From Trichocoleus sp. FACHB-40 (GTDB taxonomy: Bacteria > Cyanobacteriota > Cyanobacteriia > Cyanobacteriales > FACHB-T130), in contig NZ_JACJPF010000098.1 of the NCBI RefSeq assembly GCF_014695915.1, positions 278,508-342,507 on the forward strand: 64,000 bases of DNA. Reading direction: 5' to 3'. How positions within the stretch are numbered: the first letter of the stretch is position 1; every line of letters starts with the position of its first letter. The notes under the pieces are model-generated. The model was not told the DNA's origin. It did not search any database and saw only the letters and a program-made list of their open reading frames with translations. The position numbers and the translations under genes were made by a program. Shown one piece after another: positions 35,798-44,823 of the stretch.

Positions 35798-37003
35798 ATG
35801 ACTGAAGAACGCGATCGCCCCCTTTCTGAGAGTTTAGATTCTCACTCCCAAGAGCCTCCTAGTGAAGCTGAACGAGCTTTGGAAAAAGAAGCGCGACTGC
35901 CTTTGACTGGTTGGCAACAGGAGGTTTCCAGAGGATTAGACTTAGGGTTAGAAGGAGCAGACAGTATACGCGATCGCTCCATTCCCACCTTCTCGCGCGG
36001 CGAATTACCCCACTACGCCGGAATTAACACCTTCTTAAAAGCGCCTTATTTAGAAGATGTAAAAAAGGTTGGAGAATACAATGTTGCGGTTGTCGGAGTA
36101 CCTCATGATTCCGGTACTACCTATCGACCAGGAACTCGTTTTGGCCCCCAAGGAATTCGGCGCATTTCCGCACTTTATACTCCCTATAGCTTTGAATTAG
36201 GTGTAGATTTGCGAGAGCAAATCACGCTGTGTGATGTTGGGGATATTTTCACAATTCCTGCTAATAACGAAAAGTCCTTTGACCAAATTTCTAAAGGTAT
36301 TGCTCATATCTTTAGTTCTGGTGCCTTCCCGATAATTTTAGGCGGAGATCATTCCATTGGTTATCCGACAGTGCGTGGAATATGTCGTCACTTAGGCGAC
36401 AAAAAAGTGGGAATTATTCACTTTGACCGCCACGTAGATACCCAAGAAACCGACCTGGATGAGCGGATGCACACCTGTCCCTGGTTTCATGCCACCAACA
36501 TCAAGAATGCACCTCCAAAAAACTTAGTTCAATTAGGGATTGGTGGTTGGCAAGTTCCGCGTGAAGGCGTGAAATTTTATCGAGAACGAGCAAGTAACAT
36601 CCTGACGGTTACAGATATTACAGAAAAGGGTCTGGATTACGCTGTAGACTTTGCTTTAGAAAGAGCATTAGACGGAACAGATTGCGTTTATATCAGCTTT
36701 GATATTGACTGCATTGATGCAGGTTTCGTACCTGGAACAGGATGGCCTGAACCCGGTGGGTTATTGCCCCGTGAAGCTCTCTATATGCTGGGCAAAATTG
36801 TCCAACGCGCACCTATCTGCGGACTGGAAGTTGTGGAAGTTTCTCCCCCCTACGACATAAGCGATATGACCGCATTAATGGCAGCTCGTGTAATTTGCGA
36901 CACGATGGGACATTTGGTAGTTTCAGGTCAGCTACCAAGAAAAGAAAAACCAGCTTACATTCACGAAGAAGCTGAGCCAGAATTAGTTGCAGAGTGGAGA
37001 TAA
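35798..37003 (+). CDS. gdmH: Nickel-dependent guanidine hydrolase
   Basis: Hydrolyses guanidine to urea and ammonia, giving the cell nitrogen and removing a toxic compound. The 401-aa ureohydrolase-fold protein has the metal motifs GGDHSI, FDRHVDT, SFDIDCID and EVVEVSPPYD. Two points separate it from agmatinase: the second motif has Arg where arginases and agmatinases have Ala (DAHxD), and there is an N-terminal extension of about 80 residues before the catalytic core. Both fit the guanidine hydrolases described in cyanobacteria such as Synechocystis Sll1077. It is the first gene after a guanidine-I riboswitch, with nickel chaperone genes 3 bases downstream. Old annotations would call it agmatinase (speB). 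Confidence 0.92.
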   Translation: MTEERDRPLSESLDSHSQEPPSEAERALEKEARLPLTGWQQEVSRGLDLGLEGADSIRDRSIPTFSRGELPHYAGINTFLKAPYLEDVKKVGEYNVAVVGVPHDSGTTYRPGTRFGPQGIRRISALYTPYSFELGVDLREQITLCDVGDIFTIPANNEKSFDQISKGIAHIFSSGAFPIILGGDHSIGYPTVRGICRHLGDKKVGIIHFDRHVDTQETDLDERMHTCPWFHATNIKNAPPKNLVQLGIGGWQVPREGVKFYRERASNILTVTDITEKGLDYAVDFALERALDGTDCVYISFDIDCIDAGFVPGTGWPEPGGLLPREALYMLGKIVQRAPICGLEVVEVSPPYDISDMTALMAARVICDTMGHLVVSGQLPRKEKPAYIHEEAEPELVAEWR

Positions 37004-37006
37004 GCC

Positions 37007-37393
37007 TTGCACGAAACTGACATGACAAAGGCGCTCATTTTTACAGTAAAAGACTGGTGGCAATCCCAGCCTGAGCGCCCCCAGATTTCCCGAATTCACC
37101 TAATTGTTGGTAAGTTTACTTGCGTGGAGCCTGTAAGTCTGCAATTTGCTTTTGAGGTACAGACCTACAACACTTTTTTAGAAGGAGTTGAGTTGGTAAT
37201 TCAAGAAAAACCCTTGATTGCCTTCTGTCATCCTTGCCAACAGGAATATAACCCAGAAATTGGGTTGCAATATTCTTGTCCTCAGTGTCACTCGCCGATG
37301 GAGGATATTCGCTCAGGACGAGAATTAAAAATTGACCGAATTGAATATAGTTTCGACGAGGCAAATAAAGAAGCTTATGCACCAAACATTTGA
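37007..37393 (+). CDS. ghaA: HypA-like nickel chaperone for guanidine hydrolase
   Basis: A 128-aa HypA/HybF relative that hands nickel to GdmH. The start is a TTG at 37007, three bases after gdmH; it gives MHETDM, and the Met-His-Glu N-terminus is the nickel ligand set in HypA. The later ATG at 37022 would lose it. The zinc site is two CxxC pairs (CHPCQ and CPQCH). No hydrogenase genes are in the window, so a hydrogenase role is not supported; operon position ties it to GdmH. The 3' end overlaps the next gene by 17 bases. Confidence 0.9.
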   Translation: MHETDMTKALIFTVKDWWQSQPERPQISRIHLIVGKFTCVEPVSLQFAFEVQTYNTFLEGVELVIQEKPLIAFCHPCQQEYNPEIGLQYSCPQCHSPMEDIRSGRELKIDRIEYSFDEANKEAYAPNI

Positions 37394-38087
37394 CGCGGCA
37401 TTAGGGATTAACTTGCTCCATGCTAATCAGAAAGGAGCAGAACATAACCGGGCGCATTTCGACAAGTGGGGGATTACTTGTTTCAATGTTATGAGTAGTC
37501 CCGGCGCTGGGAAAACAGTGCTGCTGGAACGCACTCTCGCTGCTTTGAAAGATGAGTTAAAAATCGCCGTAATTGAGGGCGACATGACTACAGAATTAGA
37601 TGCAGATAGGTTGCGACAGTATGGAGTACCTGTGTTTGCAATTAATACAGGTCGTTCCTGCCATTTAGATTCAAAAATGGTCGCTGGGGGAATCCATCAA
37701 CTAGAACATCAATACAACCCTTCAGACTTCGATTTAGTGCTGGTGGAGAATGTCGGCAATTTAGTTTGTCCTGCGGAATTTGAAGTTGGAGAACACGCAA
37801 AAATTGCTTTACTTAGTATTACGGAAGGAGAAGATAAGCCGCTTAAATATCCAGTAATGTTTCAAGAGGCGGATTGCTTGCTGATTACCAAAATGGATTT
37901 GGCTCCTTATCTGGAAGTTGATATTAATCGGATTGCCGCTAATGTTCGCCAGATGAATCCTTATGCCACAATTATTCCCGTTTCTGCGAAGACAGACGAG
38001 GGGTTAGACGTTTGGTTTGATTGGGTAAAGTCACAGCTAGCATCTCAAAATCAACCGCTAGTAGATGCAGCGATCGCTAGCAGATAA
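37377..38087 (+). CDS. ghaB: HypB-like GTPase nickel chaperone for guanidine hydrolase
   Basis: A 236-aa SIMIBI GTPase of the HypB/UreG group. Seen: [13 protein letters not shown], Walker [21 protein letters not shown], the metal-binding [16 protein letters not shown], and a TKMDL base-recognition loop. It lacks the N-terminal cysteine and histidine-rich nickel-storage segment of some HypB. ATG 37377 is chosen; the upstream TTG 37332 would add 15 residues inside ghaA. The overlap with ghaA implies translational coupling. By family, it powers nickel insertion with GTP; here the client is inferred to be GdmH. Confidence 0.9.
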   Translation: MHQTFDAALGINLLHANQKGAEHNRAHFDKWGITCFNVMSSPGAGKTVLLERTLAALKDELKIAVIEGDMTTELDADRLRQYGVPVFAINTGRSCHLDSKMVAGGIHQLEHQYNPSDFDLVLVENVGNLVCPAEFEVGEHAKIALLSITEGEDKPLKYPVMFQEADCLLITKMDLAPYLEVDINRIAANVRQMNPYATIIPVSAKTDEGLDVWFDWVKSQLASQNQPLVDAAIASR

Positions 38088-38120
38088 GAAGAAGCGAGAG
38101 TAGGAAAAAGGGGGATTCTC

Positions 38121-39182
38121 ATGAAAAGGCGATCGCTACTGTCCTGTTTTGCTCTCTTTTTAATTAGTTTAAGCCTTGCCGTGGGTTGCACTAATCCCGC
38201 AGTTTACATTACCACCACTACCGATACTACTTCGTCCGCAGTGGCGGCTGACTCGGTGAATGCAGGTGTGGCGCGTTTGGGATTCAGTGCATGGCCCGGT
38301 TGGTTTCCCTGGCAGATTGCCTACGACCAGAAGATATTCGATGCTAAGCAGGTGGGAGTGGAACTGAAATGGTTTGATGGCTATTTGGAATCCATCAACA
38401 CCTTGAGTGCAGAGCAAATCGATGCTAATAGCCAAACCCTAAACGATACCCTTAGCGCGGTATCTGGTGGTGCAGATCAGGTTGTAGTGCTAGTGAACGA
38501 CAACTCCACAGGCAACGACAAGGTAATCGTTCGGGAAGGCATCAACTCCATTGCCGACCTGAAGGGCAAAAAAGTCGCAGCTGAAGAAGGTGCCGTCGAT
38601 CACTTCCTGCTGCTGTTGGGACTGAGGAAAGCAGGCTTAACTCAGAAAGATATTGAATTCGTCCCTCTGGAAACAGGGAAAGCAGCATCAGCATTCGTAG
38701 GCGGACAAGTTGATGCGGTAGCAGTATTTGCTCCCTTCACAACCCAAGCGCTGAAACTCCCAGGCAGTAAGGAACTTTTCAGTTCTAAAGACTTTCCAGG
38801 GGCAATTCCCGACCATTTGGTAGTCACTCACAAATTTGCAGACGAACACCCAGAACGAGTACAGGCAATGGTCGATGCCTGGTTTGCCACCCTGGACTAC
38901 ATGAAGAAAAACCCTAAGACTGCGATCGCAATCATGGCAAATCGGGCGGGAGTCAGCGTTGAGGAATACAAAGAGTATGCCGAAGGCACGAGGATATTCT
39001 CAGTGGAGGATAACCTGAAAGCCTTTCAACCGGGCAACGATATGACCTCCCTGATGTTTGCATCTCAGGAAATGATTAAATTTTTGGAAGAAGTGGGTCT
39101 AGCGAAGACAAAACCAGACCTTAGAAAGCTATTCGATGACCGCTTCATCAAGGCTTATGCCCAAAAAACCATAAAAGCATAG
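38121..39182 (+). CDS. ABC transporter substrate-binding lipoprotein (NitT/TauT type), probable guanidine importer
   Basis: A 353-aa periplasmic binding protein with a lipoprotein signal: MKRRSLL, a hydrophobic core, and lipobox LAVGC, so it is anchored to the outer face of the plasma membrane by Cys23. The fold is the NMT1/TauA class (FSAWPGWFPWQIAYDQKIF at the start, ADLKGKKVAAEEGAVDHFLL in the middle). AGGGGG precedes the ATG. It lies 33 bases after ghaB and before a matching permease and ATPase, so guanidine or a guanidino compound is the likely ligand. The same order occurs in Synechocystis (sll1077-sll1082, from memory). Confidence 0.88.
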   Translation: MKRRSLLSCFALFLISLSLAVGCTNPAVYITTTTDTTSSAVAADSVNAGVARLGFSAWPGWFPWQIAYDQKIFDAKQVGVELKWFDGYLESINTLSAEQIDANSQTLNDTLSAVSGGADQVVVLVNDNSTGNDKVIVREGINSIADLKGKKVAAEEGAVDHFLLLLGLRKAGLTQKDIEFVPLETGKAASAFVGGQVDAVAVFAPFTTQALKLPGSKELFSSKDFPGAIPDHLVVTHKFADEHPERVQAMVDAWFATLDYMKKNPKTAIAIMANRAGVSVEEYKEYAEGTRIFSVEDNLKAFQPGNDMTSLMFASQEMIKFLEEVGLAKTKPDLRKLFDDRFIKAYAQKTIKA

Positions 39183-39333
39183 GTATCCGGCAGTTCTTGC
39201 CAGTCAAACTGCATAACCCTTAAACTTCCTTCAAAATCCTAACTTTATGAACTTTTCCCCTTCCTCCTCCTCTGCGCCTGTGCGGTTCGTTTAAAAGCTA
39301 GCCACAATGCCGAGGATTGCCACGGAGGAATTT

Positions 39334-40179
39334 ATGAGTCAAAGCCCTAAATCGCACGAGTCTTCCACCGAATCAAAAATGTTGCCTTCCACTGTTTTCT
39401 GGCGCATTGGCGAAGACATTCCCAAACCTCTGAATACAGCATTGATCGCCACTTCCATTGCACTACCCCTACTACTGTGGTGGCTGGTGACAATGTTCGG
39501 GAACATCGATCCGAAATTTTTGCCCTCTCCTGCCCAAGTTATGGCAGCATTTGGACGGCTGTGGAGTACCCGCGAACTCCTCAAGGACACAGTGGCTAGC
39601 TTGTGGCGGGTTGGTGTTGGGTTTTTGCTGGCGGCAATTTTTTCCATCCCCGTTGGAGTCCTGATGGGCAGTTTTCCCAGTATTCGGGCATTGCTGGAAC
39701 CGCTGTTCGGGTTGATGCGCTATATGCCTGCGCCCGCTTTCATTCCTCTTTTCATCCTCTACCTGGGAATCGGGGAAGCACCGAAAATTACCCTGATCTT
39801 CATCGGTGTCTTTTTTTTCAATTCCCTGATGGTGATGGATACTGTGAAGTTCGTGCCTAAAGAATTGATTGAAGCTACCTACACGCTGGGGGGGAACCGT
39901 TGGCAGACGTTGTTTCAGGTAATTTTTCCGCACGTCTTGCCCGGAATCATGGATGCGTGTCGAATTAACTTGGCAGCAGCTTGGCAGCTGGTGATTGTCT
40001 CAGAATTGATTGCCGCAACGGAGGGGTTGGGTCGTCGGATCAGCGTGGCTGGTAGGTTTCTCAACACTGATGAGATTTTTGTCGGGCTAATTGTAATCGG
40101 GGTTATCGGGCTGTCATTCGACCTGTTATTTCAGTACCTAATGCGGGTTTCTTGTAACTGGGCAAGCCAAAAACGATAG
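39334..40179 (+). CDS. ABC transporter permease (NitT/TauT type), probable guanidine importer
   Basis: A 281-aa inner-membrane protein with about six hydrophobic helices of the BPD_transp_1 fold. The EAA loop that docks the ATPase is seen as IEATYTLGGNRWQTLFQVIFP. Start ATG 39334 (MSQSPKSHESS) has GGAGGA four bases upstream; the ATG at 39307 is in frame but has no ribosome site. Gap to the binding-protein gene is about 150 bases, and to the ATPase gene 64. Confidence 0.9.
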   Translation: MSQSPKSHESSTESKMLPSTVFWRIGEDIPKPLNTALIATSIALPLLLWWLVTMFGNIDPKFLPSPAQVMAAFGRLWSTRELLKDTVASLWRVGVGFLLAAIFSIPVGVLMGSFPSIRALLEPLFGLMRYMPAPAFIPLFILYLGIGEAPKITLIFIGVFFFNSLMVMDTVKFVPKELIEATYTLGGNRWQTLFQVIFPHVLPGIMDACRINLAAAWQLVIVSELIAATEGLGRRISVAGRFLNTDEIFVGLIVIGVIGLSFDLLFQYLMRVSCNWASQKR

Positions 40180-40243
40180 ATTTCCTGCTATCAGGCTGTG
40201 TCGCTCCTAAATATCCATTTAACGATTTAGAGGTTTTAAAGTT

Positions 40244-41014
40244 ATGTACTTGCAAATCAATAATCTGCACAAGCACTTTAATACAAAACAGGGAAATTTA
40301 GTTGTCCTCAAGGACATTAATATGACGATTAAGGAAGGTGAATTTATTTGTGCTGTGGGAGCATCTGGATCTGGTAAGTCCACGCTGCTACGGCAGATTG
40401 CCGGACTGGATACCCCGACGACAGGGGAAGTTAAGATTGATGGCGTGCGCGTCGCTGGGCCAGGGCCAGATCGGGGGATGGTGTTTCAGCACTACACGCT
40501 TTACCCGTGGATGAACGTGCAAGAAAATACAGAATTTGGACTAAAACTTCAGGGAATATCAAAAAAGGAAAGACGCGATCGCGCCAGTTACTATCTGAAT
40601 ATAGTCGGGTTGACGGAATTTGCTAGATCGCTGCCCAAGGAGCTATCCGGCGGAATGAAGCAACGAGTAGCGATCGCCCGCGCCCTTGCTTCGGAACCTA
40701 AAGTGCTGTTGATGGATGAACCTTTTGGTGCATTGGACATTCACACCAAAGAATCTATGCAACAGTTTATGCTGGAACTTTGGGAACGCAATCGTCTCAC
40801 GGTTTTCATGATTACTCATGATGTAGAAGAGGCAGTTTTCCTTTCTAATCGGATCTACGCCCTGAGTGCGCGTCCCGGTACGGTGAGCAAAGAAATCCCC
40901 ATCGAATTGCCCAATCGCACCCATGCTGTTAAGCGCCACTCTATTTTCCACGATTACAAGGATGAATTGATGAACTTGCTGCGGAGAAATTCCTTGGAGG
41001 CGGTGGCTGCATAG
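40244..41014 (+). CDS. ABC transporter ATP-binding protein (NitT/TauT type), probable guanidine importer
   Basis: A 256-aa ATPase energising the importer. Walker A is GASGSGKST, the signature is LSGGMKQR, Walker B is VLLMDEPFGALD and the switch His is in ITHDVEEA. It belongs to the SsuB/TauB/NrtD type. It is the last gene of the guanidine operon; a 13-bp hairpin begins 28 bases after its stop. Confidence 0.92.
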   Translation: MYLQINNLHKHFNTKQGNLVVLKDINMTIKEGEFICAVGASGSGKSTLLRQIAGLDTPTTGEVKIDGVRVAGPGPDRGMVFQHYTLYPWMNVQENTEFGLKLQGISKKERRDRASYYLNIVGLTEFARSLPKELSGGMKQRVAIARALASEPKVLLMDEPFGALDIHTKESMQQFMLELWERNRLTVFMITHDVEEAVFLSNRIYALSARPGTVSKEIPIELPNRTHAVKRHSIFHDYKDELMNLLRRNSLEAVAA

Positions 41015-41041
41015 ATATCCATACGGTTCAATTAAACAGGC

Positions 41042-41079
41042 AATTACCTGTAGGGCGGTCATCTCGCCTACAGGTAATT
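41042..41079. terminator. Hairpin terminator at the end of the guanidine operon
   Basis: A 13-bp perfect stem (aattacctgtagg, 41042-41054, with 41067-41079) and a 12-base loop lie between convergent genes. It is followed by caatttattg, without a strict T-run. Likely two-way. Confidence 0.6.
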
Positions 41080-41108
41080 CAATTTATTGAGTGCTAACCG
41101 GAGATGAT

Positions 41109-42296
41109 TTACGGCTGATAGCGGATATTCGCTTCTTTAAAGCGGCGCAAGGCTTCACCCAAGCGATCGCATTCCGCAATCAAACTTACTCGCACGTAAC
41201 CTTCACCCCCAGCGCCAAAAGCATTCCCTGGCGTTACAACCACACCAGTCTGCTGCAACACTGATAAGGCAAAATCTGTGGAACCCATCCCCACTGGACA
41301 AGGAACCCAGAGATACATTGTGGCTTTTGGTTTGGGAATATTCCAACCCAATTCGCCTAAACCTTGAATTAGAAAATCGCGGCGACGACGATAGCGATCG
41401 CATACCTGATTGACATATTCATCTGGCAATTCCAACGCTGTTTGGGCAGCAGTTTGCAAAGCGGCAAAAATGCCATAATCCAAATTAGTTTTCAGCGTCC
41501 GCAAGCCTTGAATAATGTGTCTATTTCCAACCACAAAACCTACGCGCCAGCCAGCCATATTGTAAGTTTTTGACATGGTGTGAAACTCGACACCGATATC
41601 TTTGCCGCCGGGAATTTCTAACAAGCTAGTCGGCTGATAACCATCAAAGGCTAACTCTGCATAGCACAAGTCATGCACGAGTAAAATTTCGTACTTTTTA
41701 GCAAAGGCAACAATATCTTTGAAAAATTCACGGGGTGCTGTTGCGCCAGTGGGGTTACTGGGATAATTGAAATAGAGAATCTTAGCTTGTTCTGCTACAG
41801 AATCTGGAATCGCACCGATATCGATTACCCAGTCATTTTCTGGTTTCAAAATCAGCTGGTGAATTTTGCCGCCGGCGATCGCTGGCCCCCGAAAATGAGC
41901 CGGATAAGCCGGAGAAGGTACTAAAACCAAATCTCCCGGATTGATATAAGCAAGCGCCAAATGAGTCAACCCTTCCTTAGAACCCAATAGCGGCAAAGCT
42001 TCGCTATCCGGATCGAGGTCAACATCATAACGACGACGATACCAGTTAGTGATAGCGCGACGGAAACTGCTAGTACCTTCAAACGGGGGATAGCCGTGAT
42101 TTGCGGGGTTGTGCAAAGCTGCGATCGCTGCCTCTATCACTGGCTGCGGTGCAGGCCCATCTGGATTCCCCATTCCCAAATCAATTAAATCCAACCCCTG
42201 CTCCCGCGCCCTAGCTTTCAGTTCATCCAGGCGGGCAAATACATAGGGCGGCAGGGCTTGCAGCCTGTCGGCTGGGCTAATCCAATCTAACGTCAT
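41109..42296 (-). CDS. Class I/II PLP-dependent aminotransferase (LL-DAP or aspartate aminotransferase-like)
   Basis: A 395-aa fold-type I aminotransferase. Motifs: LIDLGMGNPDGPAP near the N-terminus, NYPSNPTGA, the PLP-binding Lys in TMSKTYNMAGWR, and a C-terminal VRVSLIA with the carboxylate-binding Arg. The closest family is often annotated as LL-diaminopimelate aminotransferase or a broad-range aspartate/alanine transaminase, so the substrate is not certain. It is on its own transcript or led by the gene 134 bases upstream. Confidence 0.85.
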   Translation of the reverse strand: MTLDWISPADRLQALPPYVFARLDELKARAREQGLDLIDLGMGNPDGPAPQPVIEAAIAALHNPANHGYPPFEGTSSFRRAITNWYRRRYDVDLDPDSEALPLLGSKEGLTHLALAYINPGDLVLVPSPAYPAHFRGPAIAGGKIHQLILKPENDWVIDIGAIPDSVAEQAKILYFNYPSNPTGATAPREFFKDIVAFAKKYEILLVHDLCYAELAFDGYQPTSLLEIPGGKDIGVEFHTMSKTYNMAGWRVGFVVGNRHIIQGLRTLKTNLDYGIFAALQTAAQTALELPDEYVNQVCDRYRRRRDFLIQGLGELGWNIPKPKATMYLWVPCPVGMGSTDFALSVLQQTGVVVTPGNAFGAGGEGYVRVSLIAECDRLGEALRRFKEANIRYQP

Positions 42297-42430
42297 CAGA
42301 CCTATCCGTAAACTGGTGTATATTTTCAGCGAGGCAGCGCTCTAAATCCTTATTAGGAATTGGAACATGAAATGCCACCTCGTAACTCAATCAAAACATT
42401 TTTAAAAGATAGCTAATTAATCGCCAGCCA

Positions 42431-43573
42431 TTAGCCATTAGCTATTGACAAATGACCAATTGTAGTAGAAACCATTGCCGCCATCAGTTCGTCAGGCACA
42501 ACTTTAAAGGGTAGCCGATGGATATCAGAATTAGCAGCGCAGGCAATTTCAGCCGCTTGCCGCAACTGAGCTAAAGTGATGTCACCCAAATTCAGATCCT
42601 CCAAAGTTTGAGGAAGTCCAATGTCAGCGTAAAACTTTAATAACTGTTGTCTAGCTGTAGCAGCTAATTGGTTGCCTTGTACCATTTCTTCCAAACGCAG
42701 CTGTGCAAGAATACCATAAGCGACTTTTTCCCCATGTATGGCACCATGAGCTGCCGGGATGTGAGTCAAACCATTGTGTACTGCATGAGCTGCTACTGTA
42801 CGACATTGAGCGCCGCCCAATCCACCAATTACCCCAGCTAGTAAAATTGTGGCATCGACAACATCGCGCCAGACTTCACTACCTGGTTCAAGGAGGGCGG
42901 CCGCACTCTTTTGAAACAAGAGATCCCGCAAGACTCTCGCTTGTTGGACTGCGGCAATTAGCAAACTTTGCTCAGAATGACCGCTACTCACAGAAGCTTC
43001 GTACCACTTTGCCAAAGCGTCACCAATACCAGCTACTAGGGTGCGTTGCGGCGCAGTCTGAATCAGATCGTAATCCAGCACCAGCAAATCTGGACAGCGG
43101 TCGAGGCTGACATCGTACAGAAAAGCTCCGGTGTCAGAATAAACGTTCGATAGAGCTGTCCAAGCAGCGCAGGTAGCTGCTGAGGTAGGAATCGTGACTA
43201 CTGGCAACCCGCACTGATAAGCGAGTAATTTGGCGGTATCTAATGCTTTTCCGCCGCCGATGCCGATAATCAGATCGGCTTGAGAATCTGTGGCTGCTTG
43301 TCGCAGAGATCCTAGGCTGGCTTCGCTACAATCTGGGCTGTAAGATGCTGTTGCAAAGCTTAATTGCTCTAGAACGGCTTGCAATTGGGGCAGTGTGACG
43401 GCAAGGGTGCGATCGCCTCCCACAATTAAGGGACGATCCCCCAAACGCGCGATCGCTTCTCCCGCTTGCGAGAGCGCCTTCTGACCCCGCAGCACCCGAC
43501 CGGGAGCCACACAGAGTGAAAACAACGAAGTAGCGGTTTGAGTAGACAAATCTGGCAAAGATTGGTTGGGCAT
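42431..43573 (-). CDS. GldA-like iron/zinc-dependent alcohol dehydrogenase family protein
   Basis: A 380-aa group III-type dehydrogenase related to glycerol dehydrogenase. NAD-binding GIGGGKALDTAK and TIPTSAATCAAW are clear; the metal ligands are the Asp in GIGDALAKW and His residues in AVHNGLTHI and HGAIHGEKVAYG. The physiological substrate in cyanobacteria is unknown; glycerol, glyceraldehyde or a related hydroxyketone are the options. A strong terminator hairpin separates it from ycf51 upstream. Confidence 0.82.
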   Translation of the reverse strand: MPNQSLPDLSTQTATSLFSLCVAPGRVLRGQKALSQAGEAIARLGDRPLIVGGDRTLAVTLPQLQAVLEQLSFATASYSPDCSEASLGSLRQAATDSQADLIIGIGGGKALDTAKLLAYQCGLPVVTIPTSAATCAAWTALSNVYSDTGAFLYDVSLDRCPDLLVLDYDLIQTAPQRTLVAGIGDALAKWYEASVSSGHSEQSLLIAAVQQARVLRDLLFQKSAAALLEPGSEVWRDVVDATILLAGVIGGLGGAQCRTVAAHAVHNGLTHIPAAHGAIHGEKVAYGILAQLRLEEMVQGNQLAATARQQLLKFYADIGLPQTLEDLNLGDITLAQLRQAAEIACAANSDIHRLPFKVVPDELMAAMVSTTIGHLSIANG

Positions 43574-43656
43574 AGAACGAACTATTTTATTCTAAATAGG
43601 GGTATCTCTCAAGATTTTTCTTAAAAAAATTTACAGCGAATAAATAGAATTTTCCT

Positions 43657-43693
43657 GAGGCGGTTGCTTCCAGTATCAGGAAGCAACCGCCTC
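43657..43693. terminator. Strong hairpin terminator after ycf51
   Basis: A 15-bp perfect stem (gaggcggttgcttcc, 43657-43671, with 43679-43693) and 7-base loop lie 21 bases after the ycf51 stop. On the minus strand it is followed by an A/T-rich run. It should end the sufU-ycf51 transcript. Confidence 0.7.
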
Positions 43694-43713
43694 TATTTCA
43701 TAATGACAAACGC

Positions 43714-44232
43714 TCAAGCGTTGGGTTTTGGCAGTTGGGCGATATTTTCCGGATAAACTTTAATAGCCAACTGGTCATCATCGCGGGTGACGAGACTCCG
43801 CTTCACCTCACCCAAGTAAAGCGGTTTAGAAACCCCTGGTTCTGGATGGATGACGGTGCGTGCGCGAATAGTGAGTTGATTGTTTATCTGACCTAAACGA
43901 CCATAAGAAAACAAGTTGCTGGCGGCTTGACGCAGGGTTGCGTCCAATTCTGTTTCGGTAATTTCTGGGGGAACCTTGATTACTGTCTGCGCGCCCCCAG
44001 TGTCATAAACCAGCTTATAGCGCACCGCACCCGGAACCACCGCGTGGGTTAACGGCACCAAACCCAAGGCAAACAAACCACCAGTCAGTACGCCCATAAA
44101 GCCAGTGATACCCACTAGGCGAAACCGGATACCCCATTGCAAAATAAACCCCAGCCCTGCCAAGACACCGCAGGCTAGAGTGAGGATACCCGCCCACTTG
44201 GCATAGTTTAAAAAATCAGCAGTCGTTAGCAT
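43714..44232 (-). CDS. ycf51: Ycf51 family protein (DUF2518)
   Basis: A 172-aa protein of a family restricted to cyanobacteria and some plastids; function unknown. Two N-terminal membrane helices (about 13-31 and 36-60) are followed by a soluble domain of about 110 residues beginning RYKLVYDTGGAQTVIKVPPEI. The ATG lies 6 bases after the sufU stop, so the two are co-transcribed. Confidence 0.88.
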   Translation of the reverse strand: MLTTADFLNYAKWAGILTLACGVLAGLGFILQWGIRFRLVGITGFMGVLTGGLFALGLVPLTHAVVPGAVRYKLVYDTGGAQTVIKVPPEITETELDATLRQAASNLFSYGRLGQINNQLTIRARTVIHPEPGVSKPLYLGEVKRSLVTRDDDQLAIKVYPENIAQLPKPNA

Positions 44233-44238
44233 GGCAGA

Positions 44239-44721
44239 TCAAGCGTCTTCTTTTTCATTACTGATAAAGCCATTTCCTGAATTGCCATTGGGCAATTCCA
44301 GGGCAGCTTTTAAAGTATGCCAGGTAAGGTTAGCGCATTTGATTCTGACTGGGAACTGAGAAACACCTTGCATGACGTTTAGCTTTCGCTGTTCTTTAGG
44401 AAACTCAGCTTGCCCTTTCATCATGTTTTGGAAGCGTTCAACCATTTCCAGGGCTTCGCTTACACTCTTTCCTCGTAAGGCATCCGCCATCAAGTCAGCA
44501 GAAGCCATCGCGATCGCGCAGCCTTCTCCTTCAAACTTTACTTCTTCTATGGCGTTGCCTGCATCGTTTAGATGCAACGTCAGCTCAATCGTATCGCCAC
44601 AGGAAGGATTATGTCCTTTCTGATACCGATGCACCGGATTAGTTTTGCCTTTGTGCCGTGGCTTCTTGTAGTGTTCGAGAATGACCTGTTGATAAAGGTC
44701 GCGCAGGTTGCCCAGAGTCAT
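44239..44721 (-). CDS. sufU: SufU/IscU-type Fe-S cluster scaffold protein
   Basis: A 160-aa U-type scaffold or sulfur-relay protein for iron-sulfur cluster assembly. It has the N-terminal LYQQVILEHYKKPRHKG and the three conserved cysteines in PSCGDTI, GCAIAMASADLM and IKCANLTWHTL. The spacing between the second and third Cys, with the insert region MMKGQAEF, is the SufU rather than IscU form. No sufS is adjacent. Operon with ycf51. Confidence 0.9.
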   Translation of the reverse strand: MTLGNLRDLYQQVILEHYKKPRHKGKTNPVHRYQKGHNPSCGDTIELTLHLNDAGNAIEEVKFEGEGCAIAMASADLMADALRGKSVSEALEMVERFQNMMKGQAEFPKEQRKLNVMQGVSQFPVRIKCANLTWHTLKAALELPNGNSGNGFISNEKEDA

Positions 44722-44823
44722 GAGTGGATAAGTATTAAAATTTATGAATCCTTCTCGATCCTATCAGTGTCTCTCATTTTGGCAGGGCTGGTAAACCTCA
44801 CTCCCAGATATGTATCCTTATTT

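Noticed and set aside
35798..37003. Agmatinase (speB) annotation
   Set aside because: The Arg in FDRHVDT, N-terminal extension, riboswitch and nickel chaperones point to guanidine hydrolase.
37007..38087. Hydrogenase maturation hypAB
   Set aside because: No hydrogenase or other hyp genes nearby; genes overlap and follow gdmH in one operon.
40643..41062. 139-codon minus-strand frame over the importer ATPase gene
   Set aside because: Overlaps the conserved ATPase almost fully and has no ribosome site or domain.
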